A DNA stretch of 19,544 nt. Origin: Treponema sp. (GTDB lineage: Bacteria > Spirochaetota > Spirochaetia > Treponematales > Breznakiellaceae). Location: contig JAITNU010000149.1 in the NCBI GenBank assembly GCA_031290325.1, positions 1 through 19,544 of the forward strand, in the 5' to 3' direction. A program made the position numbers and the translations under genes. Position 1 is the stretch's first letter, and every line of letters begins with the position of its first letter. This document shows, in pieces, positions 12,657 through 19,544 of the stretch. The notes under the pieces are model-generated. The model was not told where the DNA came from and made no database searches. It worked only from the letters and a program-made list of their open reading frames with translations.

Positions 12657-14060
12657 ATGGGATTCGGGAATACCCTGAAAACTATTTTTTTAGGGGCTTG
12701 TTATTGTATCGTTCTCTGCGCTCCGCTTCGTATAGCGGCGCAGGAGGATCAGGGTGTGGGACAAACACCGCAGTTTGAAGCACAACATATCGAAGGGGAG
12801 CTTGAGGCTGAAGGAGAGAGGATAGTCGATGCCACCGGGGAAATGACCAGTGGATTGGTAAAGTTCTTCGAAAATGCCCAAATGAACCTCATGGTGCGGT
12901 TTGGGGTCGCAGCGGTGATCATCATCCTGCAGATTGTACTGATACGCCTGATATGGCGCTTGTTTGTCTGGCTTAACCAGAAAGTTACCGTTTTGGGTAC
13001 CGAAAAGTTTAAGCCCCTGCAGATTAAACAGTACCGTCTGCTGGATATCCATCAGATGCTCAACATCGCCTACTTCCTGTTACGAATCCTCAAGTGGGTG
13101 TTTACCATAGTCCAGCTCTTCCTCACCATCCCCCTGGTGTTCAGCCTGTTCCCCTTAACCAGAAACCTGGCGTCTACCCTTTTTGGCTATATCCTGACCC
13201 CCTTAAAAAACATCGGTTTGGGCATCATCAGCTATATCCCGAATCTCTTTACTATCGTCATCGTGGTGGTGGTAGCCCAATACGCCATCCGGTTTCTCAA
13301 ATTCTTTACCATCCAAATCGAAAAAGAGAAGCTGGTGATACCAGGGTTTTATGCTGACTGGGCCCAGCCCACCTTCACCCTGTTGCGTTTCCTCATATAC
13401 GCCTTTATGCTGGCCATCATCTATCCTTCCTTCCCTGGTTCGAATTCCGTTGCCTTTCAGGGGGTGTCCGTGTTTGTGGGGATACTCTTCTCCCTGGGAT
13501 CCAGTTCGGTTATCGGGAACCTGGTGGCAGGTATCGTGATTACCTATATGCGGCCTTTTAAGCTGGGGGATCGGATCAAGATCAACGATGTTACCGGCTT
13601 TGTAGTGGAAAAGTCGGCGACAGTTACCCGGATCAGGACCCATAAAAACGAATTCGTCACCTTTCCCAATCAGACGATCCTGAATGCCAGTATTACCAAC
13701 TACAATTTTTCCACTGAAATGGCGGAAGGACTGATACTCCATACGGATGTTACTATGGAATTCTACGTTCCCTGGACGCAGATGCACGAGGTTATGCTCG
13801 CCGCGGCAAAGAAGACGATCTACGTGGAGGAAACCCCGGCCCCGTATATCCTGCAAACTGCCCTGGACGATTACTATGCCCGGTATGAACTCAATGTGTA
13901 TGTCAGGGAAGTGGCTAAGGTACCGGCGATTCTTTCGGACCTCCATAAAAACCTGCAAGACGGGTTCAAAGCAGCAGGTCTTGACCTGACGTCACCGAGC
14001 TACAATGTCAGACTCCCTCCCCCTGATGCCCAGTTAAGACGGGTTGTTTCAGCGCCATGA
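12657..14060 (+). CDS. mscS: MscS-family small-conductance mechanosensitive channel
   Basis: Inner-membrane channel that opens under membrane tension and releases solutes in osmotic downshock. Seen in 467 residues: an N-terminal signal-like segment (TIFLGACYCIVLCAPLRIAA, about 9-28), a short periplasmic stretch rich in Glu, then about five membrane helices (roughly 78-105, 137-168, 192-216, 240-257, 264-298). The last corresponds to the pore helix GSSSVIGNLVAGIVITYMRPF (281-301), followed by the MscS beta domain GDRIKINDVTGFVVEKSAT, RTHKNEFVTFPNQTILNASI (327-346) and a C-terminal alpha/beta domain. It is longer than E. coli MscS (286), with extra N-terminal helices. Its stop overlaps the next gene's ATG (14057), so the downstream lipoprotein is probably translationally coupled. 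Confidence 0.94.
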   Translation: MGFGNTLKTIFLGACYCIVLCAPLRIAAQEDQGVGQTPQFEAQHIEGELEAEGERIVDATGEMTSGLVKFFENAQMNLMVRFGVAAVIIILQIVLIRLIWRLFVWLNQKVTVLGTEKFKPLQIKQYRLLDIHQMLNIAYFLLRILKWVFTIVQLFLTIPLVFSLFPLTRNLASTLFGYILTPLKNIGLGIISYIPNLFTIVIVVVVAQYAIRFLKFFTIQIEKEKLVIPGFYADWAQPTFTLLRFLIYAFMLAIIYPSFPGSNSVAFQGVSVFVGILFSLGSSSVIGNLVAGIVITYMRPFKLGDRIKINDVTGFVVEKSATVTRIRTHKNEFVTFPNQTILNASITNYNFSTEMAEGLILHTDVTMEFYVPWTQMHEVMLAAAKKTIYVEETPAPYILQTALDDYYARYELNVYVREVAKVPAILSDLHKNLQDGFKAAGLDLTSPSYNVRLPPPDAQLRRVVSAP

Positions 14061-15097
14061 GTAAGCGACGGTTCCGGTTACTCCTCTGGTGCCTGCTGTT
14101 TGTTTTCAGTGGGTGTAGTTCCGCTAAGACCGCTGAAAACCCTGCTGAAACGCTTATACAAGACCTGGATCCGCCGATTGATTTGCCGGTCTCTGAAACG
14201 GACTTGCCGGTCTCTTCTTTTGGGGAGATCTGGGGGTATGTGATAAGCGGCCGGGAAGTATCCTTTAAACCAGCCTATCCCATTTCCGATGTTGGCTATT
14301 TTGGGGCTGAACTGAATATTTATGGAGAATTGGTCACCGTTCCTGATCCTAAAAAACTGGCTCCTTTTTCAGGACGCATACATATAGTGGTTGGCTGCGG
14401 CGGCCCGGCCTTAAGCCATTTTGCGCTTATGGAAGGCACACAGGTCAGGCAGCGCCTCATCGCCGCCCTGCTTGAAGCGGCCAAGGACTTTGACGGCTTG
14501 CAGATCGATTTTGAGTCCATTCCCGAACGGGACGGGCCTGCGTTCCACTCTTTTCTTGCTGAACTCAGGAAGGGCTTGGGTACTAAGTTGTTCACCGTTG
14601 CCCTGCGTGCCCGGACTCGTACCCTGGCTAATGATGTGTATGATTACGGAAAGATCAAACCCCTGGTGGACCGTATCCTGGTGATGGCGTATGACGAACA
14701 CTGGTCCACCAGCGCACCTGGCCCCATCGCGTCGATGAACTGGTGCCGCTCCGTGGCGGCCTATGCCCTTAAAACCATTGGACCAGAAAAGCTCATCATG
14801 GGCCTCCCCTTGTATGGCCGGGCCTGGGTAAACCGCACTCATAACCGGGCCTATATCTATACAGACCTCGAAGCGCTTAAAAAAGAACAGGGGGTTACGG
14901 AAATCCGCCGGGACCTTGGTATCCCCACCTTTACCTATGAAACCCCGCTTACCGTTACGGTCTACTACGAAGACAACTACTCCCTATCGGTCCGCATGGA
15001 GCTGTACCGTATCCTGGGGGTACGATCCATTGGCTTCTGGCGGGTCGGACAGGAAAGCCCCAGCTTTTGGTCGCTCCTCAACCTGGTGCCGCCATAA
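14057..15097 (+). CDS. GH18-like glycoside hydrolase lipoprotein
   Basis: A predicted envelope lipoprotein: MSKRRFR, a hydrophobic core and FSGC with Cys20 as acylation site, a spirochaete-style relaxed lipobox. Residues 55-345 resemble the TIM-barrel GH18 proteins of the YaaH/SleL peptidoglycan-hydrolase branch. FDGLQIDFES (145-154) fits the GH18 signature DGxxxDxE, with Asp146, Asp151 and the catalytic acid Glu153. RILVMAYDEHWS and LIMGLPLYGRAW are the later barrel strands usually conserved in this family, and GFWRVGQE closes the barrel. It likely cleaves beta-1,4-linked N-acetylhexosamine polymers. Peptidoglycan as substrate is inference. It overlaps mscS by 4 nt. The next gene starts about 50 nt after its stop. 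Confidence 0.85.
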   Translation: MSKRRFRLLLWCLLFVFSGCSSAKTAENPAETLIQDLDPPIDLPVSETDLPVSSFGEIWGYVISGREVSFKPAYPISDVGYFGAELNIYGELVTVPDPKKLAPFSGRIHIVVGCGGPALSHFALMEGTQVRQRLIAALLEAAKDFDGLQIDFESIPERDGPAFHSFLAELRKGLGTKLFTVALRARTRTLANDVYDYGKIKPLVDRILVMAYDEHWSTSAPGPIASMNWCRSVAAYALKTIGPEKLIMGLPLYGRAWVNRTHNRAYIYTDLEALKKEQGVTEIRRDLGIPTFTYETPLTVTVYYEDNYSLSVRMELYRILGVRSIGFWRVGQESPSFWSLLNLVPP

Positions 15098-15146
15098 GCT
15101 GGCTTGCCCTCAGCCTCATTTACAGGGGATTTCGATTAATGGTACC

Positions 15147-18100
15147 ATGCTAACTATGGATGTATATCAGACTCCCCGGCGCCTATTCGCCCTCCTCCCC
15201 CACGGAGTGGCGCTCTTTCTGATCCTCTGCCAGTTCCGGCTCCTTGCCGGGGACCTGGCGGAAACCCCGATCTTCATCGCCACCCTCTTAGGCGCCTTTG
15301 CCGCAGCCTGGTTCCTCGCCCACCGAAAGATCCCCCTGATTCCGGCCTTGATAATCCTCACCCTCATACCCTGGACTACCCGCTTCCTCATCGCCTTCCC
15401 CCGGCTCTTCGTTTCCGGTATCTCAGTGGTCCTCGATTCCCTGCTCCTCAACCTGGATCGTAACACCTTTGTCGCTATCATTCCCTTCTACTGGGCCGCC
15501 TGCGCGACCTATTGTTCAATACGGTCCCGAATCTTTCTGCGGGCCGATATCATCGCCTCCACCACCCTGCTCATGGTCCTCTTCTGTATTGCCCCCACTG
15601 CCGGGGTTTACCGCTGGCCTATTTTAATGATCACCGTCTTTGGCAGCATCCTGTTCTTACAGCTCCTGGCCCTCATCTTCTCCATAGCACCGGCATACCG
15701 GCTGCGCAAAAAAGAAAGCCTCTTTGCAGGCTGTGCACTCCTGGTCCTGGTGGTAATCGGCGGCATCCTCTTCCTCCGGCCTTCCCAGGAAAAAATGGTG
15801 GATCGCGGCGGGGGACTCCTGGAACCAAAACTCTTCCGCTTCGACTTTTCCCAGGTCCTGCGGCTGGAAACGGAAATCAGCATGAACGACGATCTGGTAC
15901 TCATTGTCAAAAAAGACGCTGAAGATACTCATATCCTCCTCCGCCGCTATGTGCTTTCAGGGTATACCCCCAAGCAGGGCTTTTTCCGAGAGGAGCGTAT
16001 CGACGAAAAGACCCATCCCCAGCAATTGCCCAACCGCAGGATCACCTTTGAGGCTGAACCGATTGATGCGTACCGGGTTACCAATCAGGAATATTACCTC
16101 GTCAACTTCGATGCTGCCGCGTTTATCGGCATGAACGAGCCGGTAGTGATTATACCCTTTGAAACCTGGGACGCCTCCTCCTTCAACTCCGCGTATGCAG
16201 TGCAAAGCCATACCAGCGAGGCCCTTCCCTTTGAGCTTATTGATGCGGTGCTGGGAAACCCAAGCCCTGCAGCCCTGGACCTCAGCCCTGAAGCATACGC
16301 CTTGTATACCGAATACGGCCAGGATGAACGGATCGCCGCCTTTGCCCAGGAAATCACCGGAGGCTTTGACAACTACTGGGACAAGGTACAGGCCATCTAT
16401 GAACGACTGAAATTCGGGGAATACCGGTATAGCCTCAAACCCGGCATTGCCCCGGATGGGGATCAACTGGGCCTGTTTCTGTTTCAAACCAAGAAGGGCT
16501 ACTGTTCCTATTACGCCTTTGCCATGACCCTGCTCCTCCGTTCCCTGGGCATACCCGCACGGGTAGCCGCGGGCTTCTTCATCGACCCTTCCACCAATAC
16601 CTTTGACTACTACCCGGTCCGCTCCGACATGGCCCACGCCTGGGTTGAAGTCCGCTATCCCGGGTACGGGTGGGTGGAATACGATCCGACCACAGAAAAC
16701 CTTGCAGAAGGGGAGGAATTCCGCTTTTCTGCCGGTGTGCCCCCAGAGCTGTTTGAACGGCTCATGAAGGAAATCCTGGATAACCATTCCCGGCTGACCC
16801 CCAAGGAAGGGACCGACGAGGCCCCCGGCAGTTTCCGGTCCCTGAGAAACTACGCTATTCGTTTCTTCCAGGTCTACTGGCCGGCCCTGCTGCTGGTCTT
16901 CCTCTGCATCCTCTTCATCGCCCTGCGGAACCGGTATTTCCTTGCCGCATGGTTGAGCCGGAATCCCCGGAAAAAGGCGGTCCGGCTCTGGAACCATACG
17001 GTACAGCGCCTCAGGCTGGGGGGCTATAAACGGGGGGCCCTTGAGTCTGAGGCGGAATGGGCGCACACCCTGGATCACCGTATTGCCGGCGTGTATGCCC
17101 TGTACCAAGGCGCTGCCGCGGCGCGGTACGCCCCGGAATATACCCAAGGATCCTTGAAAGCCCGGTATGACCAGTTTTCCCTTCAGTACCGAAAAGCCGT
17201 TTCCCCAGGGAGACGCCTCCTGGCATGGCTGCTACCGCCCCTGGCATTGATCCTCAAGGCAGGGCCGCAGGAAAGACCCATAGGGGGAACTACTTCCAGA
17301 GGCGCCGGGATCATCCTGGGCATCCTGCTCCTATCCCTGGCCGGGGATGCCGCAGAGGCCCAGAACCCCGATGCCCAGGCCAGCGCGGATACCATCTACA
17401 ACGAGGCCATCCATGCCCAGAACGCGGAATTCTGGGAACGGGCCATTGAGCTGTACAGCAAGGGCTTGGAAGGGTATCCATCTGACTCCCGCTTCCCCCT
17501 GGCCCTGGGGAACCTGTATTACAACCGCCAACTCTACGGCCTTGCCTGGGATCAATACCTCAAAACCGAAAAACTCATGCCCAATAACCCCTGGGTATTG
17601 CACCGCCTTTCCCTAACCGCAGGCTATCTTAACAACGAGGCTATTTCCGTGGAGTATCTGGAACGGCTCCTGGCCATTGAGCCGGATAACAAAGAAGCCA
17701 TCAGCAACCTGGGCTGGATGTACTTTAAGCTCCACCGCCTTGGCGAAGGCGCCCAGCTCCTCCTCAGCGCCCTGGAACGATTCGGCCCGGACGCGGATTT
17801 TTCCATGACCCTGGGAACCATCTATGCCGATATGTTTCGCTATGCCGAGGGCAAGCAGCGGTACCTTGAGGCCATTGCCAGAGCCGAATCCATGAGCTTC
17901 ACCGCAGTTGCCCACTACAACCTCTCCATTCTGGAAACCCGGTTCTACCATTTTGATCAGTCCTTTGACCAGACCAACGCCTCCCTGGCCGCCCAAAACC
18001 GTTCCTCCGGCAGGCTTGCCCGGGGGGATCTCTTCCTCAGACAGCTTAATTTTAAGCAGACCTTTATCGAGTACCAGCATGCCCATGAGATGGACACCTC

Positions 18101-19076
18101 TCCCCTCTCCAAAGTTAATCTTGCCCAATCCTATCAGATTGCCGGACGCCTTGAAGAGGCCCGGCTGTATGCAGAGGATTGTCTGCGGGGAAGCGATCTT
18201 TCCTGGATGTTCAATTACGGTATGGACCCGGTGCAGTACAAGCGGAACCTCCACGAAATTCTCTATGAAACCTATTCCGGCTTAGAGCAGACCGAAAAGT
18301 TTACGGTCTACGGTACCTGGCAGGAGTGGATCCAGGGCAGTTTCCGGCGCATATCCTACCGGTTCAAAGCGGCAGTGCACCAGCAGTTTTTCAGGAAATA
18401 CAGTCTCGTTTCAGCAAATGCCTATAAAGACAGCTATGAGGAAGGAGGAGAACTCCATCTGGACGCGCTGATTCAGTATTACCATGCCTTCAAGTCCGAG
18501 CCTCGCCGTGCCCTTACCTATCTCCGCCAGGCCCGGGACTTTGAAGTATCCCTGATACCTGAATCAGAACCTTCTTATGTATTTGAAGAAGGGAGCCTTT
18601 TAAAAGACGCCGCGCTGCTCTACACCGTGTTGCCCCAGTTTGATCCGGTTTGGGAACGGGACATGATCGCCGCTGTCTATGGCGAACTAGCGACGATCCG
18701 CGGGAGGGGCCATAGGAGCGCTGCAAGAGACGCGGCGGAACGGCTCTATGCCCTTAACCGGGGGGCCTTGCGGCAGGAGGGCATAAGATTACCGGTAGAA
18801 CTCCTGGTTGATGATTCCGGAGCCAAAGGCACCCATGCCGAACGGATCATCCGCAAGGCCATTAAAGCAGCCGGACTTGATCCAAGTCCGGCCAGCCGTT
18901 TCCGGCTCAGTATCACCATCAATACGCAGGAAGCTGAACAAACAGCTCGCTGTGAACTCTATGACGGAGGCCGGGGCATCAATGTATTCAACCGCAGCAT
19001 CCCCCTTGGGTCCCTGTCATGGTCAGATATAAGTGCCTTTACCCGAACGCTCGGGGATATCCTCTTTGGCGAATGA
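15147..19076 (+). CDS. Transglutaminase-like (TgpA-type) membrane protein fused to a TPR domain
   Basis: A 1309-residue multi-domain membrane protein. Seen in order: about seven membrane helices (12-225); a periplasmic region; a transglutaminase core with Cys453 in KKGYCSYYAFAMTLLLRSLG, His497 in MAHAWVEV and Asp513 in GWVEYDPTTEN, the complete Cys-His-Asp triad; one membrane helix (about 575-597); a basic cytoplasmic segment like the DUF4129 tail of TgpA proteins (to about 700); a second hydrophobic segment ending AEAQNPDAQ (about 719-738); then TPR-like repeats (about 748-1010) and an unassigned C-terminal region. TgpA homologues usually end before the TPR part and sit by moxR and DUF58 genes, which are absent here. 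Start choice: ATG 15147 or 15156, neither with a ribosome binding site. AGGGGA (15124-15129) instead serves a four-codon ORF at 15139-15153. The frame is open back to 14916, inside the preceding gene. Substrate unknown. Confidence 0.85.
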   Translation: MLTMDVYQTPRRLFALLPHGVALFLILCQFRLLAGDLAETPIFIATLLGAFAAAWFLAHRKIPLIPALIILTLIPWTTRFLIAFPRLFVSGISVVLDSLLLNLDRNTFVAIIPFYWAACATYCSIRSRIFLRADIIASTTLLMVLFCIAPTAGVYRWPILMITVFGSILFLQLLALIFSIAPAYRLRKKESLFAGCALLVLVVIGGILFLRPSQEKMVDRGGGLLEPKLFRFDFSQVLRLETEISMNDDLVLIVKKDAEDTHILLRRYVLSGYTPKQGFFREERIDEKTHPQQLPNRRITFEAEPIDAYRVTNQEYYLVNFDAAAFIGMNEPVVIIPFETWDASSFNSAYAVQSHTSEALPFELIDAVLGNPSPAALDLSPEAYALYTEYGQDERIAAFAQEITGGFDNYWDKVQAIYERLKFGEYRYSLKPGIAPDGDQLGLFLFQTKKGYCSYYAFAMTLLLRSLGIPARVAAGFFIDPSTNTFDYYPVRSDMAHAWVEVRYPGYGWVEYDPTTENLAEGEEFRFSAGVPPELFERLMKEILDNHSRLTPKEGTDEAPGSFRSLRNYAIRFFQVYWPALLLVFLCILFIALRNRYFLAAWLSRNPRKKAVRLWNHTVQRLRLGGYKRGALESEAEWAHTLDHRIAGVYALYQGAAAARYAPEYTQGSLKARYDQFSLQYRKAVSPGRRLLAWLLPPLALILKAGPQERPIGGTTSRGAGIILGILLLSLAGDAAEAQNPDAQASADTIYNEAIHAQNAEFWERAIELYSKGLEGYPSDSRFPLALGNLYYNRQLYGLAWDQYLKTEKLMPNNPWVLHRLSLTAGYLNNEAISVEYLERLLAIEPDNKEAISNLGWMYFKLHRLGEGAQLLLSALERFGPDADFSMTLGTIYADMFRYAEGKQRYLEAIARAESMSFTAVAHYNLSILETRFYHFDQSFDQTNASLAAQNRSSGRLARGDLFLRQLNFKQTFIEYQHAHEMDTSPLSKVNLAQSYQIAGRLEEARLYAEDCLRGSDLSWMFNYGMDPVQYKRNLHEILYETYSGLEQTEKFTVYGTWQEWIQGSFRRISYRFKAAVHQQFFRKYSLVSANAYKDSYEEGGELHLDALIQYYHAFKSEPRRALTYLRQARDFEVSLIPESEPSYVFEEGSLLKDAALLYTVLPQFDPVWERDMIAAVYGELATIRGRGHRSAARDAAERLYALNRGALRQEGIRLPVELLVDDSGAKGTHAERIIRKAIKAAGLDPSPASRFRLSITINTQEAEQTARCELYDGGRGINVFNRSIPLGSLSWSDISAFTRTLGDILFGE

Positions 19077-19211
19077 ACACGCGATCAAAGTCGATACATA
19101 AACATCAATAATCCAGTGTTCCTTTACACCGCATATAGAGGACATCCATCGAAGGCATCTCGACTGGCAAGGGAATTGTGTAGTAGAATTATTCCCAATG
19201 CCGGGTACACC
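19077..19211. other. Intergenic spacer after the transglutaminase-TPR gene
   Basis: I see no gene or strong hairpin in these 135 bp. A plus-strand terminator for the preceding operon is not evident, unless the convergent hairpin at 19220-19239 acts in both directions. Confidence 0.4.
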
Positions 19212-19239
19212 AAAAAAAAGACCCGCCGGAAGGCGGATC
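19212..19239 (-). terminator. Intrinsic terminator of the minus-strand gene
   Basis: On the minus strand GATCCGCC-TTCC-GGCGGGTC forms an 8-bp stem (one U-G wobble) with a UUCC tetraloop, followed by eight T residues (19219-19212). The wobble pair and long T-run both favour the minus direction. On the plus strand the same position is a C-A mismatch and only TTT follows. Confidence 0.88.
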
Positions 19240-19265
19240 TTTGTGTTGGGTATTGCTTTGAAGCG

Positions 19266-19544
19266 TTATTGTTGTATTGAACTCCATAGTTCGTAGAGTT
19301 TCAGCTTAGGCACAAAATCAGATAAACACACCGAGGTCAAACCGGTCATAATACCGCTGTAAAAATCATTGTACCGGCGCCACATCAGATGATACTGTTT
19401 CGGTAATTCCGTCCGTCCTGCAAGACCCTTATAGAATCGCTTGACATAACCGTTATCAACGAGATACTCATAAAAACCCGTGATTTCTTCGATCTTTGGC
19501 TTGCGTTTCGCACATTCATTAAAAAACGCGGCATGACTACTCCG
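19266..19544 (-). CDS. 3' end of an unrecognised protein (5' part outside the window)
   Basis: An open minus-strand frame enters from the window edge and ends at TAA (19268-19266), giving 92 residues. The translation is rich in Lys, Tyr, Phe and Trp, for example ITGFYEYLVDNGYVKRFYKG and QYHLMWRRYNDFYSG, and ends in LYELWSSIQQ. It has the look of a helical soluble domain, without membrane segments. I do not recognise the family. Support for a real gene comes from uninterrupted reading to the edge and the strong intrinsic terminator 26 nt after the stop. It is convergent with the transglutaminase-TPR operon. GC content is lower than in the neighbouring genes. Confidence 0.7.
   Translation of the reverse strand, partial: RSSHAAFFNECAKRKPKIEEITGFYEYLVDNGYVKRFYKGLAGRTELPKQYHLMWRRYNDFYSGIMTGLTSVCLSDFVPKLKLYELWSSIQQ

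Noticed and set aside
13203..13958. Minus-strand frame of 251 codons opposite mscS
   Set aside because: Antisense to the MscS pore and beta domain; translation lacks any hydrophobic or domain pattern.
15957..17147. Long minus-strand frame (396 codons) opposite the transglutaminase gene
   Set aside because: It is antisense to the catalytic core with an intact Cys-His-Asp triad. Composition is typical of a shadow frame, and no ribosome binding site or promoter is seen.

Overview
The window reads as chromosomal DNA of a spirochaete, most probably a Treponema. The basis is the flgN-flgK-flgL-fliW-csrA flagellar cluster, whose flgK-flgL-fliW-csrA part I recall as conserved in treponemes, plus treponeme-style 31-residue repeat proteins, a short metal-dependent DtxR-type regulator and a spirochaete-type lipobox. 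Moderate GC, G/C-rich third positions and the presence of fatty-acid and threonine biosynthesis genes suggest a free-living or gut (for example termite-gut) treponeme rather than the reduced T. pallidum type. Species assignment is inference.

Layout. 1-480: 3' end of a surface repeat protein built of exact 93-bp units, with an in-frame stop in the first visible unit. 481-871: gene-poor spacer with a strong hairpin, a CTCCGTG triple repeat and a promoter. 872-2655: accD-accA (acetyl-CoA carboxylase carboxyltransferase), overlapping by 4 nt. 2669-7137: flagellar hook-filament junction operon (flgN-like chaperone, flgK, flgL) followed by the regulatory pair fliW-csrA, with a sigma-28-like promoter in the accA-flgN gap. 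7138-7750: a small minus-strand gene for a 63-residue protein with its own promoter, then tRNA-Arg(CCU) on the minus strand. 7782-10683: nfeD, floA and a small membrane-anchored protein, a membrane-microdomain operon. 10713-11075: a minus-strand MntR/TroR-like regulator, divergent from thrC (11290-12594), with a perfect 22-bp palindrome between them. 12604-19076: a promoter followed by mscS, a GH18-type lipoprotein and a 1309-residue transglutaminase-TPR membrane protein, apparently one envelope operon. 19212-19544: an intrinsic terminator and the 3' end of an unrecognised minus-strand gene that runs off the window.

Most of the window is housekeeping. The less ordinary points are the fusion of a TgpA-like transglutaminase to a TPR protein through what looks like a captured signal peptide, the third small gene of the nfeD-floA operon, the mixed MntR/DtxR metal site of the regulator with a possible frameshift upstream of it, the thrC/regulator palindrome, the non-consensus ATRTDTG motif in ThrC, and the small orphan gene beside csrA. 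I see no CRISPR array, insertion sequence, phage module or recognisable defence system.
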